A stretch of 64,000 bases of DNA from contig NZ_SPQS01000006.1 in NCBI RefSeq assembly GCF_004570865.1, positions 62,001 through 126,000 on the forward strand, read 5' to 3'. This DNA comes from Bradyrhizobium frederickii (GTDB lineage: Bacteria; Pseudomonadota; Alphaproteobacteria; Rhizobiales; Xanthobacteraceae). Shown piece after piece: positions 54,052 to 62,202 of the stretch. Position numbers and translations under genes: made by a program. Positions within the stretch are counted from its first letter, which is position 1; the number at the start of each line of letters is the position of its first letter. The notes beneath the pieces are model-generated. The model searched no databases. It was not told where the DNA came from and saw only the letters and a program-made list of their open reading frames with translations.

Positions 54052-54222
54052 GCGCGACGTCCCTCACGCGAGCAGAGAGCGAATGGTCAAGCGAGCACCG
54101 CTAATCGGCAACTGCCCCGGCCCACCTTTTGGAGGTGAAGCGGGCCTTTTGACGGCGGCAGGACACTATTCGCTGATGGCAGCAATGCGGGATGCGTCAG
54201 CCTTCAGGAGCGCGAGCTGGCT

Positions 54223-54426
54223 TCAGGACAGCGCGAGCTGGCTTTCCTTGGCGACGCGTTCGAAGGCTTCGGTCGAGCTCTTGATCCGATATTGGCAATC
54301 GTCGCCATCGGTCGGCAGCAGACGGATGATCTCATACGCGCCGCTGGCGGCGGGGCGCGCGACGTTGCTGGCCGTGAACAATACGCGCGTTCCAATCGGA
54401 AATTTGTGCTTCAACACCCTCTCCAT
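54223..54426 (-). CDS. Small conserved hypothetical protein
   Basis: 67 aa. MERVLKHKFPIGTRVLFTAS ... PAASGAYEIIRLLPTDGDDC ... AFERVAKESQLALS. The layout of a short basic N terminus followed by a beta-rich section (RVLFTAS, YEIIRLL, CQYRIKS) suggests a small SH3-like barrel, as in many rhizobial small proteins. ATG 54426 has GGAG close by; a longer frame (to 54660) is low-complexity and unlikely. Function unknown. Confidence 0.65.
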   Translation of the reverse strand: MERVLKHKFPIGTRVLFTASNVARPAASGAYEIIRLLPTDGDDCQYRIKSSTEAFERVAKESQLALS

Positions 54427-54718
54427 CACTCCAAACAGCGCCTGCCTCGCCCATGGTCCCACTACGACGGCCGGCCGGAAACCCATGTGCTTTATAGCAC
54501 GCGACCCGTGGTTTTGGCCAGCGCCATGCCCGCATGGCAAGCGCCTATATTTTGCAGTCTTTTCAGAATGATAGGACCGGAACGGGCGGGCCGATGATAC
54601 CGGCGGGGGCCGCTCGTTCGGACAGCTTGTCGCAGCCCTGACGCCATGGACCCCGGTCAATTTCCGGCCATGCGCCGCCGGCCGCCACCGGCCAGCGGCC
54701 TCGGGCAGCCCCCGGTGC

Positions 54719-55381
54719 TCAGGCGTCCTCGAACTTGGCGATGACGAGCGTTTCGGCCAGCCCGTCGCGGGTCCATTCCTGGAACGCCGGCAGCGCCATC
54801 ATCGTCTCCATGTAGGCCTTGGTATCCGGCGCAACCTCGATCGCGTAGGTGCGCAGGCGGTGCACGACCGGCGCGTACATCGCGTCCGCCGCGCCGAAGC
54901 GGCCGAACAGGAACGGCCCCGCCGCCCCGTAGCGCGTGCGACACTCGCGCCAGATCTCCTCGATGCGGGCGACGTTGGCCTTGGCCTCCGCGGACAGCGC
55001 CACGGGGCGGATCGGCCGATGCAGGTTCATGCCGCATTCGTTGCGCAGCGCCACGAAGCCGGAATGCATCTCGGCGCACACCGATCGGGCATGCGCGCGC
55101 GCGGCGACGTCGTCGGGCCACAGCTTCACTTCCGGATAGCGCTCGGCGATGTATTCGATGATGGCGAGCGAATCCCACACCGTGACGTCGCCGTCGACCA
55201 GCACCGGCACCTTGCCGGCGCGGCTGAAGGACAGGATCTGCTCCTTGTCCGCGGGATTGTCGGTGTAGAGCGGAATGAGCGTCTCCACGAACGGAATGTC
55301 GTTGGCGCGGAGCGCGAGCCAGGGCCGCATCGACCATGACGAGTAGTTCTTGTTGCCGATGGCGAGTTTCAGCGCAGCCAT
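54719..55381 (-). CDS. Glutathione S-transferase family protein
   Basis: 220 aa. The N-terminal thioredoxin-like domain reads LKLAIGNKNYSSWSMRPWLA with the Ser/Ser glutathione-activating residues of the YfcF/zeta-like group, then GKVPVLVDGDVTVWDSLAII (cis-Pro and the SNAIL-like element). The helical C-terminal domain is from about residue 90. It conjugates or reduces electrophiles using glutathione. A 21-residue longer frame at 55444 is unlike the family. Confidence 0.9.
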   Translation of the reverse strand: MAALKLAIGNKNYSSWSMRPWLALRANDIPFVETLIPLYTDNPADKEQILSFSRAGKVPVLVDGDVTVWDSLAIIEYIAERYPEVKLWPDDVAARAHARSVCAEMHSGFVALRNECGMNLHRPIRPVALSAEAKANVARIEEIWRECRTRYGAAGPFLFGRFGAADAMYAPVVHRLRTYAIEVAPDTKAYMETMMALPAFQEWTRDGLAETLVIAKFEDA

Positions 55382-55505
55382 GTCATCAGTCCTTCCAGAG
55401 ACGTCCTCGAGCGAGCCGCTTTTAACGCCATCACCTGCCGCCAATCAATCGTTGCCGCGCCGGTTCACGCGTGGCAATCGTTGCCGTCCGCGCCAGGAGA
55501 CAGAC

Positions 55506-56219
55506 ATGAGCAGGCACTGGGTCGACATCGCCGCCGTCGGCTTCTTCGTCATCGAATGGCTGGTCTATGCCCTGACGCTGGAGCATTCGGCCTACGGCCG
55601 GGACAGCCTGTCGGCGCGCATGAACCGCTATCGCGAGGTCTGGGTCCGCCGAATGCTCGACCGCGACACCCGCATGGTCGACATGCAGATCATGGCCTCG
55701 CTGCAGAACGGCACCGCCTTCTTCGCCTCCACCAGCCTGTTCGCGCTCGGCGGCGCGCTGGCGCTGCTGCACGCCACCAACGACGCCATTACGATTCTGA
55801 GCAAGCTGCCGGTCGATCTCAGCACCTCGCCGGCGATGTGGGAGCTGAAATGCGTCGGCCTCGTGCTGATCTGCGTCTATGCCTTCTTCAAATTCGCCTG
55901 GGCCTATCGCCTGTTCAACTATGTCGCGATCCTGTTCGGCGGCATGCCGGCGGCGGACCAGCGCGACACGCCAGCGGCCGAAGCCCATGTCATCCGCACC
56001 TCGCGCCTGTTCGAATCCGCCGGCCGCCATTTCAACCGCGGCCAGCGCGCCTTCTTCTTCGCGCTCGGCTATCTCGGCTGGTTCGTCAGCCCATGGGTGC
56101 TGTTCGTCACCACCGCCGCCGTTGTGGTCGTGACCTGGCGCCGGCAGTTCGCATCCAGCGCCTGGATGGCGATGGCCGCGGAGGTGGACGCTGATCAGGG
56201 GATGAAGCGCGGTCATTGA
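55506..56219 (+). CDS. DUF599 family membrane protein
   Basis: 237 aa with four predicted membrane helices (about 10-27, 68-88, 114-134 and 185-205). Conserved parts: the run SLSARMNRYREVWVRRMLDR, RMVDMQIMASLQNGTAFFAS and KFAWAYRLFNYVAILFGGMP. This is the DUF599 family, of unknown function. ATG 55506 has AGGAGA just upstream (55494-55499). It is divergent from the GST gene with 124 bp between. Confidence 0.88.
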   Translation: MSRHWVDIAAVGFFVIEWLVYALTLEHSAYGRDSLSARMNRYREVWVRRMLDRDTRMVDMQIMASLQNGTAFFASTSLFALGGALALLHATNDAITILSKLPVDLSTSPAMWELKCVGLVLICVYAFFKFAWAYRLFNYVAILFGGMPAADQRDTPAAEAHVIRTSRLFESAGRHFNRGQRAFFFALGYLGWFVSPWVLFVTTAAVVVVTWRRQFASSAWMAMAAEVDADQGMKRGH

Positions 56220-56225
56220 GGCGCT

Positions 56226-56360
56226 GGTGTCCCGGACAAGCTGCCACGTCCTCGGCGTTGCGGCGCGGAGCCGGGCCCCGGAAGGCCGCGGCACTCGCTG
56301 GATGGGCCCCGGCTCTGCAGCGCACCGCCAAAGAGGCGCTGCGCTGCGTCCGGGGCACGA
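56226..56360. repeat. Intergenic repeat, GTGTCCCGG family
   Basis: It has the same start and end as 12123-12261 and the same core segments CCCCGGCTCTGCAGCGCACC and CTGCGCTGCGTCCGGGGCAC. It directly follows the DUF599 stop codon. Confidence 0.8.
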
Positions 56361-56442
56361 GAGCCGAGTGGCGCACCCTCTCGCAACGGCGTCATTGCGA
56401 GAGGCTGCGTGTGAGGCGGCAGCCTGTTCTCCAAGGGACGCT

Positions 56443-56544
56443 GTCATTCCCCGCGAAGGCGGGGAATCCAGCACGCCGCGGCTTCTCGGTGCAATCGCGA
56501 GCGTCTCTGGAATACTGGATCGCCCGGTCAAGCCGGGCGATGAC
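56443..56544. repeat. Intergenic palindromic repeat (GTCATTCCCCGC ... GGCGATGAC)
   Basis: The hairpins CATTCCCCGCGAAGGCGGGGAAT and ATCGCCCGG/CCGGGCGAT are joined by an interior that matches 17190-17290 in inverse orientation (GCCGCGGCTTCTCGG, CTCTGGAATACTGG). Confidence 0.85.
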
Positions 56545-56599
56545 ACCGCGTGTGTGGCGACGGGCATACGTTCTCGCTCTCGCGGCTGAGTTCGCCCGA

Positions 56600-57222
56600 G
56601 CTTTGCTTACGTCTCGCTACCCTCTCAAAGCCAAGAGGGCGCAGGGAAGGCCGGGTGCCAGCTCGCACCCGCGGTCCGCTGCGCGAAATGCACACGCAGG
56701 AAGAACCGCACAGCAGCATACAGGTGTGGCCAATCACTCGGCCTTCCCTGCGCGGTGGTCTGACGGCTTATGCCGTGCTCTCCCGGGAGCCGAACTTTCC
56801 TTCTGGCCTCCCTCGCCCCCGCGAATTGGATGATGCAGTCTGCCCGGTTGGGCTCGCTCGCATCTTCGCGGACAGCTTGACCGTAGCAACGACGGCCAGG
56901 ACCACACGGTTTTGCCGTACGCACGGCCCGCCATGTCGCCGCAGTCTTTCCAGCCCTGTCGACGGAGCCGGAAACTTACAGGCGAGACGAAACCTAACAG
57001 CGCCGTTCGTCTGCACGCGGGTCTCGGGCTCACAGGGACTACCCGCCCTGCCCGCACCATCTCGTGCCGACGCTGCCGCGTCCACCGCAAGCCCGGCTCG
57101 CGAAATTGACGACCGCAAGATCGCCCCTCTTGAGTGAGCCGGGATGGCCGACACATACGCCATTTCCGAATTTCGGTAAAGTGGAATATTTTCGGGTGAA
57201 GGGATTGACAGTGGCCGACACA
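56600..57222. ncRNA. Structured non-coding element, probably a repeated RNA-like or mobile remnant sequence
   Basis: No reading frame in this stretch looks like a protein. Its salient feature is a perfect 15-bp inverted repeat, GCGCAGGGAAGGCCG (56639-56653) and CGGCCTTCCCTGCGC (56739-56753), enclosing a GGGTGC/GCACCC hairpin. Further hairpins: CCCTCT/AGAGGG (56620-56639), ACGGC TTAT GCCGT (56763-56776), CTCCCGGGAG (56780-56789), and ACGG-TTTT-type loops near 56906. A distal segment has CCGAATTTCGG (57166-57176) and an 11-bp direct repeat TGGCCGACACA (57145 and 57212). From memory, similar sequences recur in Bradyrhizobium; strand is uncertain. Confidence 0.5.
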
Positions 57223-57224
57223 GG

Positions 57225-57276
57225 GCATCTTCCCAGGTATCGCTGCGCTCACCCGGGCTACGCGCTGCGGGCTAGC
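57225..57276. repeat. Half of a GTAGCCCGGGTGAGC-type repeat
   Basis: The segment CTTCCCAGGTATCGCTGCGC ... CACCCGGGCTAC is the inverse complement of a GTAGCCCGGG-TGAGCGCAGCGATACC motif commonly found as a Bradyrhizobium intergenic repeat; only one arm is seen here. Confidence 0.55.
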
Positions 57277-58168
57277 TCCCCAAATCCCGCGGGCTGAACG
57301 GCAGGTCGAGCACCTTCCATTCCTCGTACAAATCCGCGGGCAGCATCTTGTAAGGTTGACAGTTCTGAAGCGCGCTCGTTGCGGATTTCACGAGGGCGAC
57401 CCCTTTCGTCGACGGCGGGGCTTCGAGCAGGACCGGCTCGCGCGCCAGCGTGCCGTCGGTCGCGAACACCGCGCGCAGCTTGATGTGAACATTGTCGGTG
57501 GGTGCAAGTCCGGCCGGCAATTTGGCACAGCTGCGCAAATGGCTGCGAAGCGCGGCGATGATCTCGGCCGGCAGCTTGGCTGCGATCGAGTCCGTGGCAT
57601 CGCCGCCATCGTCCTTGGCGCCGCCTTTCGGCAGCGGCAGCGGCAATTCAGGCGGCAGCCCCAGCATGACGCCGTACTTGACGGTGACGTCAGGCTGCGG
57701 GGCCTGATAGGCCGGCGGCGGCGCGGCCTGTTGCTGTGGCGGGGTTTGGGGCGGCGGCGGCATCGCCGGGGCCTGCGGCTGTGCGTTGGCCTCGCGCGGC
57801 TTCGGCGAAGGCTGTTGCTGTTGCTGTTGCGCCGGCCGTTGCGGTTCGGGCGTTGGCGCGGCCGGCTGCGGGGTCGCAGGCTTCGACGCCGCGGGCGCCT
57901 TGTCCTTGTCGGTGAAATCCAGCTTCGGCAGCTTCAGATCGGGGAGCGGCTCCGGGGTCTTGTCTTTGACCTCCTCCTTGACCTTCTCCTCCGCTTTGGC
58001 CTCCTCCTGCTTCACCTCCTCGGGCGTGACGATGTCTACCGTGACAGTCTCGGGCGGCGTAGCGTGGAACGGATGGACTTCGCTGATCAGGATGATCAGC
58101 GTCACCAGCGTCAGATGGGCGATCGCCGACGCCGCAACGTCCGTCCGTATGATTGTCCGCAGTTCCAT
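57272..58168 (-). CDS. TolA-like / energy-transducer-related envelope protein
   Basis: 298 aa. One membrane helix near the N terminus (AIAHLTLVTLIILISEVHPF, about 15-34) anchors a long periplasmic linker: acidic/Lys-rich helices (about 45-80), then Pro/Gln/Ala-rich sequence with a run of six Gln. The C-terminal domain (about 200-298) has two Cys (HLRSCAKLPAGL; ALQNCQPYKMLP) and the fold cues IKLRAVFATDGTLAREPVLL ... YEEWKVLDLPFSP typical of TolA or TonB C-terminal domains. The rest of the Tol system is not here. ATG 58168 gives the normal start. Confidence 0.82.
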   Translation of the reverse strand: MELRTIIRTDVAASAIAHLTLVTLIILISEVHPFHATPPETVTVDIVTPEEVKQEEAKAEEKVKEEVKDKTPEPLPDLKLPKLDFTDKDKAPAASKPATPQPAAPTPEPQRPAQQQQQQPSPKPREANAQPQAPAMPPPPQTPPQQQAAPPPAYQAPQPDVTVKYGVMLGLPPELPLPLPKGGAKDDGGDATDSIAAKLPAEIIAALRSHLRSCAKLPAGLAPTDNVHIKLRAVFATDGTLAREPVLLEAPPSTKGVALVKSATSALQNCQPYKMLPADLYEEWKVLDLPFSPRDLGS

Positions 58169-58217
58169 CGCCAGATCTTGGATTGCCGCCCTGCTGTTAG
58201 CATACCGCGGTCTCCCC

Positions 58218-59036
58218 TCAATCCCATTTCGGGGCGAAGCCAAAGTCGGTCAGGCGGCCCTTCGGATTGGCGAGCGCGGCGATCCGGCTCATCTCGTCGT
58301 CCGACAGCTCGAAATCGAAGATCTCGATGTTTTCGGACAGGCGCTCGATGCGCGAGGTGCGCGGGATCGCAGCAACATTCTGTTGCACCAGCCAGCGCAG
58401 GCAGACCTGCGCCGGTGTCTTGTGATGGGCGCGCCCGATCTCGGCCAGCGCCTGGTCGGTCTTGATGCGCCCCTTGGCGATCGGGCTGTAGGCGACGAGG
58501 GCAAGGCCATGCTGGTCGCAGGCCGCCCTCACCTTCGCCTGGTCGAGATAGGGATGGTATTCGACCTGGTTGCAGACGAGCGGCTCCGGCGAGGCCGCCA
58601 CCGCCTGCTCGATCAGCGCCACCGTGAAATTGGAGACGCCGATGTGGCGGGTCAGGCCCATCGTCTTCGCATGCGACAGCGCGCCAAGCGTCTCCGCCAG
58701 CGGCACGTGCGAATTGGGCCAGTGCAGCAGCAACAGATCGACGGAGGGAAGCCGCAAGCGCGCCAGGCTCTCCTTGACCGAGCGCTCGAGATCGTGAGGC
58801 GCGAAATGGTTGGTCCAGACCTTGGTGGTGAGGAAGACGTCGTCGCGCCGCACGCCCGAGGCGCGCAAGCCGTCGCCGACCTCCCGTTCGTTGTCATAGA
58901 CCTGCGCGGTGTCGATGTGGCGATAGCCGAACCGCAGCGCCTGCTCGACCACGCGCGCGGCAAGCCTTCCGCTCAGCTCCCAGGTCCCGAGCCCGATTGC
59001 CGGGATCTTTGCGCCATTGGCCTCGACGAACAGCAT
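58218..59036 (-). CDS. Aldo/keto reductase (2,5-diketogluconate-reductase-like)
   Basis: 272 aa. TIM-barrel NADPH reductase of the AKR5 type. The tetrad: Asp and Tyr in HIDTAQVYDNEREVGDGLRA, Lys in VFLTTKVWTNHF and His in LLLLHWPNSHVPL. Cofactor and end regions: VEYHPYLDQAKVRAACDQHG, IPRTSRIERLSENIEIFDFE. Its substrate is unknown. It is 49 bp upstream of the TolA-like gene on the same strand; the two could be one transcript, though their functions are unrelated. Confidence 0.92.
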   Translation of the reverse strand: MLFVEANGAKIPAIGLGTWELSGRLAARVVEQALRFGYRHIDTAQVYDNEREVGDGLRASGVRRDDVFLTTKVWTNHFAPHDLERSVKESLARLRLPSVDLLLLHWPNSHVPLAETLGALSHAKTMGLTRHIGVSNFTVALIEQAVAASPEPLVCNQVEYHPYLDQAKVRAACDQHGLALVAYSPIAKGRIKTDQALAEIGRAHHKTPAQVCLRWLVQQNVAAIPRTSRIERLSENIEIFDFELSDDEMSRIAALANPKGRLTDFGFAPKWD

Positions 59037-59195
59037 GAGGACTCCTTCCGTTGCGGCAGCCCCAAACGCCATCAGACGGCATTATGGACCCGGCCCTGGA
59101 CACTGCCAACGGAAGCTGTGGCAGTTCGACGGGATATTTGGCGCAAGACTAACGGGAGGTTGCGTCAGGGCTGGTCGGCCCGTCACGCCGCCACG

Positions 59196-59507
59196 TCAGG
59201 CTTTCGCAAGCGCCTGGAACACCGTTTCGGGGGCGTGCGCAATCACCGCGAGCAGCGCGCGGGCCGGCCCCCGCGGAGCCCGCTTGCCCTGCTCCCAGTT
59301 GCGGATGGTCTCGACGGGAACGCCGAGCTTGGCGGCGAACTCCATCTGGGTCAGGCAGGCGCGGCGGCGCAAATCGCGCACCGCGAGCGAAGAGGTGTCG
59401 CCAGGCGCGACTGGGGCCGTGGGCTCGACCGCAGACGGCTGGACTGGAAATTCCTGTCCGTCCCGCAACTCAACGACCCGTCCGTCCGCCTTCAGCCGCA
59501 ACCGCAT
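59196..59507 (-). CDS. Helix-turn-helix (XRE) domain protein
   Basis: 103 aa. The first 40 residues (MRLRLKADGRVVELRDGQEF ...) are a short extension; the XRE-type helix-turn-helix is at about 42-95: DLRRRACLTQMEFAAKLGVP and ETIRNWEQGKRAPRGPARAL. It resembles NadS/HigA-type antitoxins, but there is no toxin gene beside it: the space on both sides is non-coding or an unrelated gene. Likely a stand-alone DNA-binding regulator. It is followed by the AKR gene 159 bp on. Confidence 0.78.
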   Translation of the reverse strand: MRLRLKADGRVVELRDGQEFPVQPSAVEPTAPVAPGDTSSLAVRDLRRRACLTQMEFAAKLGVPVETIRNWEQGKRAPRGPARALLAVIAHAPETVFQALAKA

Positions 59508-59574
59508 GTCCAGTCCCCCAAGCGCGGGCGATGATGCGGCAGGTCGCTTAAGTTCGGATTAAAGATGGGTTGCT

Positions 59575-59699
59575 GTCATTCCGGGGCGCCCGAAGCGCGA
59601 GCTATGGTGCGCAATTGCGCACCTGAGAATCCATCGTGCACCGGAGAATGTCGACAAATGGATTCCGGGCTCGCGCCAAGTGGCGCGCCCCGGAATGAC
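59575..59699. repeat. Intergenic palindromic repeat, GTCATTCCGGGGCG family
   Basis: Ends GTCATTCCGGGGCG and CGCCCCGGAATGAC, with the core GAGCTATGGTGCGCAATTGC as at 28366-28494. It is immediately before the 3' end of mgtE. Confidence 0.9.
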
Positions 59700-59711
59700 G
59701 GCGGGTGAGAC

Positions 59712-61133
59712 CTACCTCAACCCGAACCACAGCGTCGCAATGCCGAGGAAGGAGAAGAAGCCGACGACGTCGGTGACGGTGGTGACGAACGTTCCCGACG
59801 CCACCGCCGGATCGACCCTGACACGTTCGAGCGCCATCGGGATCAGGATGCCGCCGAGCGCGCCGGCGACGAGGTTGCAGATGATCGCGAGGCCGATGAC
59901 GATGCCAAGGCCCGGAATCTTGAACCAGGCCACCGCCGCAATCCCCGTGATCACCGCGAAGGCGAGCCCGTTGACGAGGCCGACCAGGGCCTCGCGCATC
60001 ACCACCCGCCAGGCATTGGAGGCGCCGAGCTCGCGCGTCGCCAGCGCCCGCACCGCCACCGTCATGGTCTGGGTCGCGGCATTGCCGCCCTGGCTCGCCA
60101 CGATCGGCGCCAGCACGGCGAGCGCGACCATCTTCTCGAGCTGCCCCTCGAACAGGCCGAGCACGGAGGATGCGAGGAAGGCGGTGGCGAGATTGACCAG
60201 CAGCCAGTTGAAGCGGCCGCGCGCGATGGTCAGGAAGGTGTCCGACAGCTCTTCGTCGCTGGTGACGCCGCCCAGCGCCTTGAGGTCCTCGTCCGCCTCC
60301 TCCTCGATGACGTCGACGACGTCGTCGACGGTGATGACGCCGACCAGGCGGTCCTGGGTGTCGAGCACGGGCGCGGCGACGAGATTGTACTTGCCGAACA
60401 TGCGCGCCACCTCTTCCTGGTCCTCCAGGACGGAGACGCGGCGGCGGTCCTCGTCGGTCAGTTCGGTCAGCGCCACCGGCCGGCGCGCGCGCAACAGCAC
60501 GTCGAGCGGCACCGCGCCCTGCCAGTGCTGGTCCTTGTCGACGACATAGATCTCGTAGAAGCGGTCGGGCAGATCCGGCGTCTCGCGCATGTAGTCGATC
60601 GCCTGGCCCACGGTGAAATCCTGGGGCACCGCGATGAACTCGGTCTGCATGCGGCGACCGGCGGAATTCTCCGGATACAGCAGGCTGCGCTCGAGCGCGA
60701 CGCGCTCCTTGAGCGGCAGCTTCTCGAGGATCTCCTCCTGTTCCTCGGCATCGAGGGTTTCCAGAAGCTCGACCGCGTCGTCGGATTCGAGCTCGCGGAC
60801 GCCCTCGGCAACCGTCTCCGGCGGCAGCTCGTCCAGGATCTCCTCGCGGACGGCCTCGTCGACCTCGTTCAGCGCGGAGAAGTCGAAGTCGCGCCCGGTG
60901 AGCTCGACCAGGCGGACACGGTCGTCGGGCTCCAGAGCGCCGATCAGATCGCCGAGATCGGCCTCGTGCAACTCGGCGACGCAGGCGCGCAGCGATGCGC
61001 TGTCGCCGGCCTCGATCGCCCGGGCAATTTCTTCGACGAATTCGTGCCTGATATCGCCGTCTTCATTGCGCATCGGCACGTGGTCGAGTACCGAATCGGC
61101 AGCGGGCGGGGCAACGTCCATATTTTCATCCAT
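59712..61133 (-). CDS. mgtE: Magnesium transporter MgtE
   Basis: 473 aa. Magnesium-gated Mg2+ channel. The N-domain (about 30-155) has the acidic ADLGDLIGALEPDDRVRLVE and VAEGVRELESDDAVELLETL helical repeats; the CBS pair (about 160-290) includes FIAVPQDFTVGQAIDYM and VLDTQDRLVGVITVDDVVDV; five membrane segments follow, with the pore motif SQGGNAATQTMTV. Mg2+ bound between the CBS and N domains closes the channel. A start 30 codons earlier is unlike the family. The following deacetylase gene starts 83 bp away on the other strand. Confidence 0.95.
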   Translation of the reverse strand: MDENMDVAPPAADSVLDHVPMRNEDGDIRHEFVEEIARAIEAGDSASLRACVAELHEADLGDLIGALEPDDRVRLVELTGRDFDFSALNEVDEAVREEILDELPPETVAEGVRELESDDAVELLETLDAEEQEEILEKLPLKERVALERSLLYPENSAGRRMQTEFIAVPQDFTVGQAIDYMRETPDLPDRFYEIYVVDKDQHWQGAVPLDVLLRARRPVALTELTDEDRRRVSVLEDQEEVARMFGKYNLVAAPVLDTQDRLVGVITVDDVVDVIEEEADEDLKALGGVTSDEELSDTFLTIARGRFNWLLVNLATAFLASSVLGLFEGQLEKMVALAVLAPIVASQGGNAATQTMTVAVRALATRELGASNAWRVVMREALVGLVNGLAFAVITGIAAVAWFKIPGLGIVIGLAIICNLVAGALGGILIPMALERVRVDPAVASGTFVTTVTDVVGFFSFLGIATLWFGLR

Positions 61134-61216
61134 GGCGCGCCTCGCCGGTTGACAGGTTGGAACCAGTGGTCTGAGCTGATGGTTCAGGCAATACCCACAA
61201 GGCAACTCCGAGCGCA

Positions 61217-62023
61217 ATGACAAAGATGCTTCGACTGAGGTGGACTTCGATGTCGCTGGGCGCGGCCGTTGCGGCGCTCGCCGGCGTCGCCGCGGCGGAT
61301 GCCGCCGAGTGCCCGCGCAAGGACGCGCTCGGCACCTCCCGCGTGCTGAGCGTTGATGCCAGGACCACGCCGCGCGTGGGCCTGAAGAGTTTTCCGCAGA
61401 CGCTGCAGCTGGCCGATCGCGAGGTCGTGCTGACCTTCGACGACGGACCGAACCCGCCGACGACCTCGAAGGTGCTGGCGGCGCTGGCGCACGAATGCGT
61501 GCGCGCGACCTTCTTCCTGATCGGCCAGCACGCCGCCGAGCATCCCGACATGGTCAAACGCATCGCCCGCGAGGGCCATACCGTCGGCCACCACAGCTGG
61601 TCGCATCCATTCATGGCGCATATCCCGTTCGACAAGTCGAAGGCCGATATCGACCGCGGCATCGCGGCCGACGAGATGGCGCTGCACGGCACCTCGACCA
61701 CGACACCCTCGACGCCGTTCTTCCGCTTTCCCTATTTCGAGTCGACGCAGGCACAGCTCGACCTGCTCCAGTCGCGCGGCATCGTCGTGTTCGGGGCTGA
61801 TCTATGGGCCAGCGACTGGGAGGAGATCACGCCGGAGCAGGAATTGAAACTCGTCACCGACCGCCTGGCGGCGAGCGGCAAGGGCATCATCCTCTTCCAC
61901 GACAACAAGGTGCGGACGGCCGCAATGATGCCGGCCTTTCTGCGGTATCTGAAGGAGAACGGCTATCGGGTGGTCCACGTCGTCCCGGCGGGCACGTCAC
62001 AGAAGAGCGTCGATGCGCGCTGA
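61217..62023 (+). CDS. Polysaccharide deacetylase family protein (secreted)
   Basis: 268 aa. Signal peptide about 1-30 (ends ADAAEC). The NodB-homology domain: motif 1 VVLTFDDGPNPPTTS, motif 2 GHHSWSHPFMA, and motif 3 FFRFPYFES; the last has the Arg/Phe pattern of motif 3 and the conserved Leu/His at FHDNK (motif 5, LFHDN). Metal-dependent (D-H-H) deacetylation of N- or O-acetylated glycans such as chitin or peptidoglycan. It is followed 180 bp on by a paralogue. Confidence 0.9.
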   Translation: MTKMLRLRWTSMSLGAAVAALAGVAAADAAECPRKDALGTSRVLSVDARTTPRVGLKSFPQTLQLADREVVLTFDDGPNPPTTSKVLAALAHECVRATFFLIGQHAAEHPDMVKRIAREGHTVGHHSWSHPFMAHIPFDKSKADIDRGIAADEMALHGTSTTTPSTPFFRFPYFESTQAQLDLLQSRGIVVFGADLWASDWEEITPEQELKLVTDRLAASGKGIILFHDNKVRTAAMMPAFLRYLKENGYRVVHVVPAGTSQKSVDAR

Positions 62024-62202
62024 TGCCGGAATGTCACGCCGGCGCAAAATGGGGCGATTTGGGTCCTATTAACACTCTGTTCATGCTACGCCCTGCAAAT
62101 GGATGGAGACTTTGCCATGGGAATGGTTCTTCGCGCCTGAACCGTTTCCTGCTGTCTCCGACCTACTATGGCGGCCATCGCGCATGAGGGCAGACGGGGT
62201 TC

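Noticed and set aside
56550..57297. Several 60-200-codon frames on both strands inside the 56.6-57.2 kb element
   Set aside because: Arg/Pro/Ser-rich and without codon bias; all can be explained as frames through a structured non-coding repeat.
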